From NCBI GenBank assembly GCA_025506515.1, contig CM046453.1, positions 34,235,851 to 34,299,850 of the forward strand: a stretch of 64,000 bases of DNA, written 5' to 3'. The notes below the pieces were generated by a model that made no database searches, had not been told where the DNA came from, and worked only from the letters and a program-made list of their open reading frames with translations. The DNA comes from Flaveria trinervia (lineage: Eukaryota > Streptophyta > Magnoliopsida > Asterales > Asteraceae). Both the position numbers and the translations under genes were made by a program. Of this stretch, positions 46,734-58,299 are shown in pieces (the stretch's first letter is position 1; each line of letters begins with the position of its first letter).

Positions 46734-49700
46734 TCAGATGTTGGTAGTCTTCAGTACAATCAAGACCATTCCTTTCTTCATTTGGTGGTCAGGATCATCA
46801 AGACTCTCATAGTATCTTCTCATTTCAAAGAGATCATGCAGAGGTAAGTTGATTATGTCTTGCCAGGAGTAGACATTCTCAACACCTTGATCTCTGACAA
46901 CATGCCATCTTTCTGGATTGGTAGAATAAGTCCAGGACAAGATAGGTGTCTCAGTTGCTAGAGGAGCCACTTGCATAGGAGTTGATTTGGTTGCCTCATC
47001 ATGCACTTCCTCGGTTGATCTGATTCAGCCTGGGGTGTAGAGGTAGATGACTTTGGCTTCTTCTTTTTAGTCTTTGGTTTAGAAGCCATTTTCTTCTTCC
47101 TCTTTAATGTCTTAACTGAGAAGACTGGTCTGCAGCACATGTTGATCATCAGTGTCTTTCTCAGTTGGGTGTTCCCCCTCACAGGTTCAGAAGGAGAGGG
47201 AGTTTGACCCTGTCTTGGATCAGAAGATGAAGTTTGCTGAGGCTCAGCTGGAGGTTCTGGTTCAGGTGTCTCTGGTTGTTCAAACTTGACCTCCACTTCA
47301 GGTGGGACTTGACTTGGAAGAGAGTGCAAGTCAATCAATTCACCACTTTTAATCTTCTGCTTGATCACCCTTATATGCTCATCCATTGTAGATAGAGACA
47401 TGGGACCAAGTCTCCTTCCGGAGAATCCATATGACTTCAAGAAGCTCATCATTCTTTGTCTGTCAGCAGACTTCTTTGCATTCTTTTGAGTGATGGCTCT
47501 TGACTTTGCAGCTTCTTCCCTTAGCTTCCTTTGGTTGTTTTTCTTCTTTGACTAGCTCAAGCTCAAGTTGCTTTAAGTACTCGAACTCAATGAAGTCATA
47601 GGACAGGGGAAGAAGTGCATTTGCCTGATAGAAGCCTGTGGCACTCAGGTAGTTTATCATTTTGATTCTATCCTCTTCTTTATCTACCTGAGGTTCTTGT
47701 GGAGCCACATCTTCCTGTGCAGGACTTTCTTGAACTGGAGAGAGAGTGGGAGTATGCTTGTAAAGTCTTTTCTGTCTCTTTCCTCTTTGAATTGGAGAAG
47801 TAACCTTGCATCTTCTTTCTCCTTTATCTCTCTTGACACTTCCATGTCAGCCAGCTCATTCAACTCTTCTAAGGGGAGGGAGATGATTTCATCAACATCA
47901 TAGTTCCTGGTCTGTAAATAGGTAATCCTGACTGCCCTTAACTCATCATCTTTATTTGGTTTTGGTCTGGGGGCAGCCTGATTGCAGCTTGCATGAATTT
48001 AGATGACCCAGAAGAACTTTTCCCCTTAGCCTCCTTTCCTCTCTCTCTCTTCCTCCTCAATTTCCTCAGGAGTCATTATCCTTTTCCCTTTGTCACCAAC
48101 AGACCTTTGTGACTCAGGGTGGATTGAGGCTTGGCCTTCATTGCTTGGTGTAGCTTCCATGCTCTGGCCAGAGAGAGGCTGAGAAACACCTTCACCAGCA
48201 GGTGTCTCAGATGGAGTTTGGACCTCTGCAGCAGTTGTTGATGGTGAGAAGGGTCTCAGGTTCTGCCACTGGGCCTTCAGCCAAGGTTTCCCCTATGAAA
48301 CTAATCTTAGGGTCCACCTCAACATCCAGTTGACCGATGACATTGCCTGATTGCCTAAGTCTCCTTTTAGAGAGAACTCTGCAAGGATCCTGTCTTGGAT
48401 TCTTTGAGCCAGCCTGTCAGCTTGTCTAGATTTGCTTGGATTGACAAGTGGCATGTTGACTAAATCCAGTCTTTCATAGAAGCTCAGGCTTTGGAACTGA
48501 AAGACTTCTTGTTGGCCTTGAACTCTGTGAAGTATAGGGCTCTTCTGTCCTCATCATACCTCCACCTTATGATGTAGTTGCCAGTTCCTTGTGGTGGAGA
48601 TGAGACAGCCCTTGGTATACCTTCCTCAAAGAGACTCCTGATGATTGAGTCTATAGAGTCCACATTAATGTGAACTTGAGGAAGTTGCTGAGAATGCACA
48701 ACAGCAAGTGAGGATGGTGAGTCCTCTATGTCCATTCTCTTTGAAGAACTCCCAGGTTCTGTGATTGTAATAACTTTCTCCCCCATTTTGGTAGCATCAC
48801 CTACTTGCATAGGTGAGCTGAAGGATAAGTCAATCACTTCCACAGGTTCTTGTGTTCCTGGTTGAGCTCTCCTTAAAGGTCTCCCAGCTAGTTTTTCCTT
48901 AGATATGAAATCTGAAGTTGCTGATCATTGACCCTGTTTTGTAAGGTAGTCACCTGAGATTCCAAGTGACTAACTTAGAGACTAAATAGGTGCATGTTTT
49001 TGACAATTCTGCACCTTTAGTCTCAAGTTCCCCTCATCTTCATCAGAAGAATCACTGGGGGATGAGATGATTGGACCAAAGTCCTCTCGCTCACCACCAG
49101 CTTGAGTTTCTTGGCTGCTGGTTTTCCTCTGCTCACTAGCGCCTCAGTTGAGATGCCAGAGGGCTCAGTTGCCATGGTTGAGTTCTTAATGATGTAATCA
49201 CTTTCAAAAGTGAGAGAGCCTCTTCCATATGGACATCCTGAACGGGTTCAGAAGTGTCCACCTCAGTAATAGGTGACTGATGTGGGATAGACTGAGGAGA
49301 GTCAGAGGTACTCATCTCTCTTTGAGTAGGGGATGGGAAAAGAGAGACTCATGGTACTCACTGAATCCTAAGTCTTCATCAGTATAGAAGGATAGGTTGG
49401 AATTGGTTGGTTGAGATCCAAAGGCTGGGGATGGTAGCTGTCCCCTGAAGGTTGTTCACTTGAGTGTTGAGACTCAGAGTGAGAGCTTAAGGCTGTTGGG
49501 CTAGTGAGCTCATCAGTGTGAGCATGAGGAACCTCATCACTGATTCTTGAAACAATGGGAGTGGTCTGCTCCTCAGGAGAAGTGGGAGCTCCAGTATACA
49601 CTTCTTCCTGTATTGGTGAGTATATGGGGGCCTCCACAGACTGAATAGTCTGAGCAGGGGTTCGTTTGGATTTTCTTTGGTAGTGATGGATATTTGAGGT

Positions 49701-50543
49701 TGTGTAGAGGGTTGGAGAGCAGTAGGTGTGGGTTCAACACTAGCTTGGACTGCTAGGTTGTCACCTTGAGCAATGAGCTCTAACATTTTTGGGACTAGGG
49801 CTGTTTCTACCCCTGAGAAGCCTACAGTTGGCTTCTTCATAATTTTAAGATGCCGGGCTTCATCTGTCCCAATTTAAGAATATTACTTGTTTCCCTCAAC
49901 TGTGAGCCCAGTTCACAGTTGAGAATGTGTTGAACATATCTAGGAACATGTAGTATTCTAAGGAGTCTAAGTTTGCAAGTAAATTAGTATAAAACAAATT
50001 GTGAATACCTGAACTTGACCCCTGAATCATTCCATGAACTATAAAGGAGAGATCCTCAGGAATTGGTCCCATCCACCATGCTTGTTTGATAAGCTGTGGA
50101 TAACCACATGGAGCAGGTATTTCCACTGGGATGAGACCTCCCTTTCCTGAAGGTCTTTACAGAGAGAAACTCTCTTCATAGCCCATCTGCTCGAAGGAAT
50201 GATTAACGCTTCCTTTGGGAAGAACACTCACCTTCTTCATCATCCAGCTGAAGATGTCGTTGATGATGGCCGGAGTGATGAAGATTGTTCTCCCCTGCAC
50301 TGTGGCAGACAGTGCCTTCTCCCCATCCATAATGACCTCTTGGAGGTCTTCCAGAATCAAGCAAGTGATCCTCATATAGAGTAGGATCAATGGTTAGGGA
50401 GGTGAAGTAGTGAGACAAAGACAAGAAACGGCAAACCTCTGAGAAATGAGGATCTTTGTCAGAGCATAACAGAGCAACCTGATTGTGTTGTCTGTGTAGC
50501 TGCATGGCAAAGTTAGGATCATTTCTGTAGCAAGGTCAGCCAT
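46734..50543 (-). pseudogene. Third ORF (ORF3, env-like position) of element D, frame-broken
   Basis: It lies between pol and the 3' LTR, as the env-like ORF of Sireviruses does; its function is unknown. It starts at ATG 50541-50543 (MADLATEM). The N-terminal ~230 residues look globular: LHRQHNQVALLCSDKDPHFS, GRTIFITPAIINDIFSW, a WxM-GYEESFSL segment and SQWKYLLHVVIHSLSNKHGG. Then come Pro/Ser/Thr-rich stretches (about 49840-48840), highly charged Lys/Glu segments (48060-47460), a Lys-rich KKKMASKPKTKKKKPKS (about 47090-47040, possible nuclear-localisation type) and a C-terminal part ending WSWQDIINLPLHDLFEMRR-like before 46734. No clear signal peptide or transmembrane segment is seen, which argues against a real envelope. 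Several one-base shifts split it. Element E carries a diverged copy. Confidence 0.75.
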
Positions 50544-50660
50544 TTTGAGGTAGCTCAGAGATGAAGAGAAAAAAATGGGAAAGAAATTTCAGAGAGAAAG
50601 CTTTGGGTTTTAGGTTTGGAAGAAAAGCAAAGATGATAGAAGAGGGGGGAAACCGTTGGG

Positions 50661-50668
50661 TTTATATG
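50661..50668 (-). promoter_or_regulatory. Candidate internal TATA box upstream of ORF3 (element D)
   Basis: On the minus strand CATATAAA within CTCTCATATAAACCCAACGG lies 118 bp before the ORF3 ATG. It is followed by a pyrimidine-rich leader-like stretch. Element E has CATATAAG at 63799-63806, 117 bp before its ORF3 ATG. Confidence 0.5.
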
Positions 50669-50779
50669 AGAGAGAGGATTTCAGATAAAGTTTAATGAAA
50701 GAGGATAAACTTTGAAATCCGTATGTCGGTCCCACCTCTGAAAAAGTAGTTTACCTTTTGCTCAAAAGTAGTTTTCTTG

Positions 50780-51115
50780 GAATTCGAAAAGCTTCCGAAG
50801 GTAATTTGTCTTCGGAAGTTTTGATTGAAAAAGCTTCCGAAGCTAAAATGGCTTCGGAAGAATTTTCCTGAGAGTCTTGAAGATTTATGCTTCGGAAGAG
50901 AAATAAACTCTTGGATGCTTTGTATAAGAATGAACAAAGCTTCCGAAAGTAATTTTGCTTCGAAGGAAAAAGTCCTTAAAAATGAATAAGTGTCTGAGTT
51001 AAGAATTTAAGCTTCGGAAGATAATTTTGACTTCTTGAAGGTAAAATCTCTTAGACAGTCATTATTTTGAAGACATATTTTTCTTCCGAAGGTAAAACGT
51101 TATCTTCCGAAGTAT
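50780..51115 (-). promoter_or_regulatory. CTTCGGAAG motif cluster upstream of ORF3
   Basis: Eight exact copies in either orientation at 50792, 50810, 50834, 50852, 50890, 51012, 51083 and 51104, plus a variant near 50941, lie in the non-coding spacer between RNase H and ORF3. It is the same word as in the LTR U3. The cluster is about 240-570 bp upstream of the ORF3 start. Confidence 0.65.
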
Positions 51116-51269
51116 CAGAAAATTTTCAAGAATCTAAGGAAAGTCTTCAAAAGAGTTTTACATTCAAAGAAAACATGAGCTTATGAAAGTGATGAACTAG
51201 ACAACTTAGGACACAAAATTTTTTAAGAAGAAATAATTAGAATTAGTTTTAAGAAAAGTCTACTCAAAG

Positions 51270-52760
51270 TTAATCATCCCAATAGCTGATATCAGATACT
51301 TAAATCTCTGTTCATCAAAAGCTTTTGTGAACAGATCAGCATATTGTTCATCTGTGTGAACTTTGACTAGTTTAATTAATCCTTTTCATAGTTATCTCTT
51401 ATTAAATGATACCTGATGTTGATGTGTTTGGTCCTTGAGTGCTGCACAGGGTTCTCAGTGATAGAGATAGCATATTGTTGTCTATGTGGATAGGAGTCTC
51501 TTTGAAATTAAATCCATAGTCTAGCATCTGATTTGAATGCAAAGCACTTGAGCACAGCAGCTTGCAGCAGCAATGTATTCAGCCTCAGCAGTTGATGCAG
51601 ACACACAGGATTGTTTCTTGCATTGCCATGAGACAACCCTTCACCAAGAAATTGACACTCCCCCAGATGTAGACTTTGCAGTCATGTTGCAACCACCATA
51701 ATCACTGTTTGTATAGGCATACAGATTGAAATTAGGATTCTTTGGATACCATAGACCAAGTGTTGAAGCACCTTTGAGGTATCTTAAAATCCTTTTCACA
51801 GTGATTAAGTGAGACATCTTAGGGTTTGCTTGATATCGCCACAAATACATGTAGCAAACATGATATCGGGCCTGCTAGCTGTAAGATACATAAGAGACCC
51901 AATCATAGCCCTGTATAAGTGCTCATTACACACTCCCCCTCAAGATCTGGACCAAGGGAGTGGTTTCTGGTATGGGTGTCTTAGCAATCTTACAATCAGT
52001 CATGTTGAATCTCTTGAGTATATCTTGAACATACTTTGAACTGACTTATGAAGATGCCATCTTCACCTGCTTCACTTGAATTCCCAGAAGAAGTTGAGTT
52101 CTCCCATTGAACTCATTTCAAATCTGTCTTTCATCAGCTTTTCAAAGTCTTTGCAAAGCTTTGAATTGGTTGAACCAAAGATGATGTCATCCACATATAC
52201 TTGACTAGCAGAATGTCTTTTCCTTGTCCTTTGATGAAGAGAGTTCCATCTATAGTACCTCCCTCTCCTGTACCATTTTTACAGAGATACTCAGATAGTG
52301 TCTCATACCACTTCCTGGGTGCCTGATGCAGCCCATAAGAGCTTTGTCAAGCTTGCAGACATAATCAGGATGATGAGGATCTACAAACCAGGTGGTTGTT
52401 TGACATAAACCTCCTCATCAATCACTCCATATAAGAAAGCACACTTTACATCAAGTTGATAGACTTTGAAATTCTTGGATGCAGCAATGCCAGAATATCC
52501 TAACAGCTTCTAGTCTTGCTACAGGAGCAAAGACATCAGTGTAATCAATCCCTTCTTCTTGTGTGTATCCTTGAACACTAGTCTTGCCTTGTTCTTGATG
52601 ATGATTCCTCTATCATCCTTCTTATTCCTAAAAACCCATTTGGTTCCAATGGTAGTCTTCCCATGAGGAAGAGGACAAAGGTTCCAAACTTTCTGCCTTT
52701 TGAATTGAAGCAGCTCTTGTTGCATAGCTTCAACCCAACTTCCATCCTTTAAGCCTCCTC
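51270..52760 (-). pseudogene. Element D reverse transcriptase and RNase H (broken)
   Basis: The RT opens with VEEAMQQELLQFKRQKVWNL and TIGTKWVFRNKKDD (52725-52600), the standard Copia RT start. The catalytic box YVDDIIFG is readable at about 52197-52174 on the minus strand, in a frame reached by indels. The RT-RNase H connection carries YLWRYQANPKMSHLITVKRI and RYLKGASTLGLWYP (51845-51740). RNase H follows with AYTNSDYGG (catalytic Asp, about 51715), a CMTAKSTSGG-type segment, and the SCVSASTAEAEYIA helix near 51560-51600 with the catalytic Glu. Frame breaks near 52519, 52380, 52200, 52050 and 51640. Function: cDNA synthesis. Confidence 0.86.
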
Positions 52761-53500
52761 AACTTTCTTTGGCTCAAACTGGGATAGAAAACAAGAGTGA
52801 AGACAAACTTTTGCTTCATGGGTTTGCCCTCTTGTCTTTACCCCGGAGATAACATCTCCAATGATGTTTGTGGTAGGATGACACTTGTGGATCCTTAGCT
52901 GAGGGATCACAGCAAGTTGCTGAGATAGATCCAAATTTGAGAAATTTAGATCTGGTCTTGAAGATTGATCCTCCACATTATCACACCTATCAAGATTAAC
53001 TTGATCCAATGAGTGTGTGACATCATTGATGTTGTCATCTATGGTATGTTTATTAGCATCAAGAAATTCTTGATCACTATCACCATCACCATTGTTGTCT
53101 TCTGCAATTGAGATGTCTTTATCTGGTTGAGAAGCCTCTGAGCTGGAATTTGAAGGCATGCCAGATGTATCAGCTGGATTTGTCATTGTTGTGCTGATAG
53201 AAACCTCATTTGCTGAAGTAGTTTCAACTGGAGCTGAAGGTGTGTGAGTTGAAGGTCTTCCTAGCTCAAATCTTGGATCAGGATCACCTGTATTTAAATT
53301 TTCTCACAGATCCTGAAACATGCTCACAAGATTTATTAAAACAGTTGGTAACTAAATCAAGATCAAATAGCCAATCCGGACCAGAACCAGCCCACTGGGT
53401 GTGTGCTCATTGAAAGTCACATTGGCTGACTCCTCAATAATTCTAGTTCTGAGATTGTATACTCTATAAGCTTTAGCTTGGGAAGAGTATCCAATGAAGT
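52761..53500 (-). pseudogene. Element D integrase-RT linker, Asp/Asn-rich
   Basis: The open piece 53186-52749 is acidic and low in hydrophobics (EDNNGDGDSDQEFLDANK, DDNINDVTHSLDQVNL) and ends with a GVKTRGQT-type motif and CFLSQFEPKKVEEA, the usual sequence just before Copia RT. No catalytic domain. Broken at both ends by shifts. Confidence 0.72.
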
Positions 53501-54344
53501 GTCCATCGTCTGATTTCTCAGCAAACTTGGCAACTTGATCTTTGGTATTCAAGATGGTGCAGGGACATCCAAATGACCTGAGAAAACCAATGAAAGGTTT
53601 CCTCTTGTGCCAATTCATAAGGAGTCTTACCATGTGTCTTAACTACTAAAACTCTGTTTTGCACATAGCAAGCAGTATTAACTGCCTCTGCCCAGAAGGT
53701 GATAGGCAGTTTAGAGTCAGACAACATAGTTCTTGCAGCTTCATAAGTGTCCTGTTTCTCCTCTCAGCAACTCGTTTTGCTGAGGAGTCCTGAGAGCACT
53801 GTATTGTCTTGTAATACCCTTTTCATCACAAAATGTATCAAGGATTTGGTTCTTGAATTCAGTTCCTTGATCACATCTTATGGTTTTGACCTTGTGATCA
53901 CATTGATTCTCAATCTTTAAGATGAAATTCTTTAGAATCTCAGGAGTCTCATCTTTAGTTCTAAGGAAGAAGACCCAAGTGAATCTTGTAAAATCATCTG
54001 TGATCACTAGACAGTATAAGGTCCTTCCTAAACTCATTACACTGGTGGGGCCAAAGAGATCCATATGTAACAAGTGTAGGGGTTAGTGATGGAGTTCATT
54101 TCCTTAGGCTTATGGGATGCTTATGTTGCTTCCCTTTCAGGCATGCAACACAATGATCATCACTTGTAAACTCTTTCTTTGGCATTCCAGTTACCAGATC
54201 ATGCTTAATCAATTTATTCATGTTTTTAAAGTTTACATGGCACATTCTTTTATGCCATAGGAAAGACTCATCACTATTGGCTTTAGATAGAAAGCATGAA
54301 ACTTCTCCAGAGGGAGATGTTTCTTGCAAATCCATCTTGTACAT
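53501..54344 (-). pseudogene. Element D integrase (broken)
   Basis: The GAG-pre-integrase/zinc domain is at 54344-54096: LWHKRMCHVNFKNMNKL then CVACLKGKQHKHP (HHCC pattern). The DDE core starts MLHMDLFGPTSVMSLG (54073) with the first Asp, VITDDFTRFTWVFFLRTKDE, the second Asp in IRCDQGTEFKN (about 53870), and the Glu expected in PQQNELLRGE, where a frame break near 53760 hits the PQQNGVAERRN-type motif. It continues as MLSDSKLPITFWAEAVNTACYVQNR (53727-53650) and the C-terminal RSFGCPCTILNTKD segment. Integrates the cDNA; broken as written. Confidence 0.88.
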
Positions 54345-54559
54345 GTTCCCTTCCTAGGGGCACTGAGCAGGATGTGCTCATGAGGAATGACCACACCAGG
54401 CTTGAGAACAATGCACTCATGCTCAGTAAAGAGCATGTTATGTCTTTGATCACAAAATTGGGATACACTCAGAAGATTGTACCAAGCTCCTTAACAAAGT
54501 TTACCTTTTCAATGCTGAGCTTACCATTTGTGACCTTGCCCCTTCAGAAATGTAACCAC

Positions 54560-54700
54560 CTTCATCTCCTCCAAAAGCAACTGGTCCTCCATCAATTCTC
54601 TCAAAATTATGGAGTAGAGACCTATTGCCTGTCATGTGCCTGGAACAAGCCACTGTCAATTATCCAGACGTTTCCGTTTGTCTTGAGCTGTTCCCGCACA
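54560..54700 (-). pseudogene. Element D protease core (frame-broken)
   Basis: On the minus strand WIIDSG is readable up to the catalytic Asp-Ser-Gly at 54658-54650. The following H-M-T-G motif typical of Copia proteases (about 54640-54630) appears only after a one-base insertion in the TTG run near 54647. The flap-like FGGDEGG region follows near 54575. Order gag-protease-integrase is as expected for Copia. Confidence 0.75.
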
Positions 54701-56030
54701 AAGAAAATGATTAGTTACGTTTGGAAACCCAAGCCGTACTTGTCTTGGGCTCAGTAAGTGTAATAGAAGGTAATGCAACAGAATAGATCCTATGGTTGTA
54801 CTGTGAGGATCTTCAGCTATTGTTGATGGAGAAATTTCAGTCATTTGGTCTTTCTTAGACTTCCACACCACCTTTGGACTCTTGGACTTGACCTTCAAAA
54901 CCTTTGAAGCTTTTGGAACTTCATTGGTTTTGATGACTGAACCTTCGGAAGATTCTGCAGTCACTGCAGCAGATTTCAGTGCTTCGGAAGAACTCCTTTC
55001 TTCCGAGACCAATTTTACTTCCGAAGTTTTCCATTTATTCCTTCTTCTTTGATTTGAGCTTCCGAAGGAAACAGACTTCCTTCCGAAGCTTGATACTTCT
55101 TGAGATTCTTTGAAGTCTTTGTATTGGTCATGTGGATGTACTCCTAGGATTGTATGGGCAATCCTTAGCAATGTGAGAAGTATTTTCACACATGACACAT
55201 AACATTTTCTTCTTCAAAAGAGTCTCCTTTTGAGAGCAAGACTGCTTTGGTCACATCCCTTCTCCACCTTCATCTTGGTAGATGCTGAGAACAGTTCTTT
55301 TGGCTGTGAACTGTTCTTGGAGTTTGATGGTCCAGGCTGTGCAGCAGTGGTACACAGCAGCTCAGTCTTCTTCTTTGCTCTGAGATGATTTGAACATCAA
55401 CCAGGACTCTTAGATGAGGAGTCTTGGTTGATGTCTTCAGTCTTACTACTTTGAAACCTGTAGAGATAAAACTTGTTTCTGCTTAGCATCAAAAGTAGCC
55501 TTGATTTCTTGAGCCTTCTTTGCTTTCCTTTTGCTCTTCCTGATCAAGTTCTTTCTTTTGGACTTGGTCATCACAGATGATTTCTTCTCCTTAGAAGGAT
55601 AGTGGCCCTTGGAGAATCCTCTTCTTCACTCTTCTCAGAGGAATTCTTCACTATCACTTCTTCATCATCCTCACTTATAGGATCTATGAGAGGAAGCTCA
55701 TCTTCACAAGTTCCACACCTAGGATATCTTACAGACAAGATTGTGTGTGGAGGAGCTATCTCATTTGATCCTAGTCCCTGTCTATTTTGATAGCACACTT
55801 TGTTATGCAGGGATGAGGATATCATGTTTTTGAAGGTCTCTTCTTCAAGAACACTTTTCTCTGCCTTGGCTTTGCTGATCACAAGCTCAGCCTGGCACTC
55901 TCAGTCAATAGTTATGAGATCTTGGATCTGAGTTCTAAAATCTGTATGTTCATGTTTTAGTACTGAAATGGTTTTTCTCCAAATCTTCTATTTTTAACTT
56001 GTAATCATTTTCAGACTTTCTAAAATCAGA
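54701..56030 (-). pseudogene. Element D gag-protease linker region
   Basis: This long region has little family signature. Pieces at 55882-55571 (acidic, DEEVIVKNSSEKSEEEDS) and 55198-54656 (Ser/Lys-rich, KASKVLKVKSKSPKVVWKSKKD). A stretch with a CxxCxxxxHxxxxC-like knuckle pattern (CVMCENTSHIAKDC-like, broken) is suggested near 55200-55150. It contains four or five CTTCGGAAG-type motifs at about 54944-55100. Such long linkers are characteristic of Sireviruses. Confidence 0.6.
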
Positions 56031-57425
56031 TTTTATATGTTTAATGACTCAAGATCGGATCTCATCTCTAAGTTGTAGGACCTGTATCTATTCACTTTAG
56101 CCATGCATTCAGGAGTACAGAGATGTTCCAATACCTTGGCTTCATCATGGTCAGCCATCAGTGCTTGGTTTGGAGAAGCATCTTCCGCCTGAAAACTCCA
56201 GTCAAAGCCTCCTTCTTCAACAGCAACAGCAGCATGTTGCTTAGGCTTCTCAGACTGAGGAGCTTTGTCAGTGTAGTTTGGTCTGGGTGGTGTTTGGCCC
56301 CCATTTGCTTTAGGTGCCTTACACTCCCTAGCAAAGTGACCCATAAGGTTACAGTTGTAACACTTAACTTTGCTTTTATCCAGCCCAAACTTTCCACTGG
56401 TAGCATTGCTTGGAAATCTTCTTCTTGTTCTCTTGTAGAACTTCTTGGCTCTGTGAGTGAGGAGAGCCATCTGCTGAACTATCTCCATGTATTCCAGGTC
56501 ATCTGGATGAATGCAGTCCAGGTCTTCAAGAGTGAAGAGATAATTCCCACAGCTTTCATCAGTAGACACAAAGCCTGAGAAGAACTTGTCTCTTGGAATG
56601 GACTTCCTTGAGTAAAGTTTTCCCTTGGTGTCTCCGGAAGGTGATGAAAGGACCCTTTTGTGAGTTGTCAGGGTAGCATAAGAGATGATGTTGGGGTTCT
56701 ATGCTGTCCCTTTCAACCACAAGGGCTGAACCCATTTGATTGTTGGAGTTGCCAGATGAACCTTGTATGTTCATCTCCATCTGGTATCCACTGAGAATCC
56801 CATATAACTCTGTCAGAGTAAGAGTTTTAAGGTTCTCAGTCCTCTTGATCACCACACAATATGTGTCCATTGCCTAGGAAGTGAGGACATGAACTTCCTT
56901 ACAATGTCTCTGTTCTCAAGAGGAACTCCTCCATCCACTAGGGTGTCCATAATCTCAACATACCTGAAGTATTGTTGGGTCATGGTTTCACCTGCTTTAA
57001 AGGTGAAATTTTCAAACTGCTGCTGCTTCAGAAGATCTTTCTTGTTCTCCTTGGCTTCAGAGGAGCCTTCATACATCAGCTTCAGTGCATCCCACAGCTG
57101 TTTAGCTGTTTTGCACTTCTTAAAACCTATGTATACAGAGTTTGGGAGAGCAGTCTGAAGAGCAGTCATGGCCTTCCTGTCAATCTCTACTCTTTTTCTA
57201 TCTTCTCTGAGTAGTTGGCCATATATTTAGGAATCATACCAGCACCAGTAGCAGAGGGGGTGCTGGTATGAAAGGTCCATTTTCAACAGATTCCCACATT
57301 CTTGAGTCAAGAGACCTGATGAAGCCTTCCATCCTCATGCACCAGGTGTCAAAATCATCAAGAGTGATCAGTGGGGATTTCTTCATGGTTCTAGTCTCCA
57401 TATCAGTCTTTGAGATGGAAGCCAT
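56031..57425 (-). pseudogene. gag of element D (UBN2/Copia type), frame-broken
   Basis: It starts at ATG 57423-57425 (MASISKTDMETRTMKKSPLI) with the TLDDFDTWCMRMEGFIRSLD segment of Copia gag proteins. The capsid core is open at 57169-56849: ALPNSVYIGFKKCKTAKQLW, QQQFENFTFKAGETM, IVRKFMSSLPRQW, all typical of the UBN2 family. A CCHC zinc knuckle C-x2-C-x4-H-x4-C (CYNCNLMGHFAREC) is at about 56365-56325 in the frame 56569-56033. One-base shifts occur near 57230, 56860 and 56570. Structural protein that packages element RNA. Confidence 0.87.
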
Positions 57426-57494
57426 TTGAAGAGTTTAGTTTTTGTGTGTGTGAGGGATCTTAAGATGGTTAGATCTTATATCAAGAGCCTGAAT

Positions 57495-57508
57495 GCTCTG
57501 ATACCAAT
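57495..57508 (-). other. Primer-binding site of element D
   Basis: GCTCTGATACCAAT on the plus strand gives ATTGGTATCAGAGC on the coding strand, a tRNA-iMet site directly after the LTR end at 57509. Confidence 0.92.
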
Positions 57509-58299
57509 TGAAGGATCGTTTAAGGGTTTGAACACAATTACAACACAACAACACAATGAGGAGATTATCTAAACTCTAATCAAACAGTAAACTGGGTTAA
57601 CCAAAAGTGATACAAAGAACACAAGTAAAGCAAGAGACAGAACAGGAGAATATGGTTTTCAAGGATGCAGTATATTGCTTTCTCAAGTTCTTTTACAAGT
57701 GTTACAAAGTATATGAAAGATACAAGAAACTTGAAATACTTATACTACAACCTACAGCCGGCTATACTATGAAAGCCAGCTGGATACAATTGACTAGACA
57801 CTAACAAAATCAATTGTAAATCAAAAGGCATATCTGCCTTTTGACCTTGTGACTATGACATGCCATAGCTCACATCCTTATACATTACAAAAAGGATAAA
57901 GTACATAAAGTGGAAAATTTCAGACTCAAGACCTCAATGTACAGTTATCAAAAGCATGGACCTTTTCACCAACTCTTGTAAGTTGGTGACTTATCAGAGA
58001 CGCAGCGGAAAAGGTGCTTTATGGAACAGTACATCAGATAAAGCATGTGTACTAAAAGTCTTCGGAAGAAATCTGTCTTCATAGGGTGAAGCTTCGGAAG
58101 ACTTTGTCTCTTGAAGCTTCGGAAGACTTCATGTTTGGCTTCGGAAGATATTGGTCTTGGCTTCGGAAGATTTTACACTTAGAATGTTTTCTAATGTATT
58201 GTGTAAAACTTCCGAAGCATTCTTCACTTTAGTACTTAGTGCATGTTGCTGAGACACTTTGGATGTTTTGGGTTGCATCAGACTTAAGGAATACTTACA
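57509..58299 (-). repeat. 5' LTR of element D (791 bp)
   Basis: On the plus strand TGAAGGATCG to GGAATACTTACA, nearly identical to 45909-46691. The same six CTTCGGAAG-type motifs lie at about 58063-58220. The bases beyond 58299 (ATTTAC...) are the true outer flank. Confidence 0.91.

Larger units (their letters stand above)
45796..58299 (-). mobile_element. Ty1/Copia retrotransposon, element D (Sirevirus-like), with an extra partial leader
   Basis: Read on the minus strand: LTR (58299-57509), PBS, gag, protease, integrase, RT, RNase H, spacer, a third ORF, PPT, LTR (46691-45909), then a second PBS and gag start (45908-45796). Integrase before RT is diagnostic of Ty1/Copia. The large size (about 12.4 kb with LTRs), long gag-protease linker and an additional ORF after pol fit the Sirevirus (SIRE/Maximus) group; that assignment is inference. 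LTRs are nearly identical, so it is young. Frames are broken by one-base indels. Confidence 0.9.

Noticed and set aside
47697..47903. Plus-strand open frames within elements D and E (for example 47697-47903, 54296-54757, 56123-56578)
   Set aside because: They overlap minus-strand retroelement coding sequence and show no independent family signal.
46734..50543. ORF3 as a true viral envelope gene
   Set aside because: No signal peptide, transmembrane anchor or glycoprotein-like cysteine pattern could be seen; only its position is env-like.
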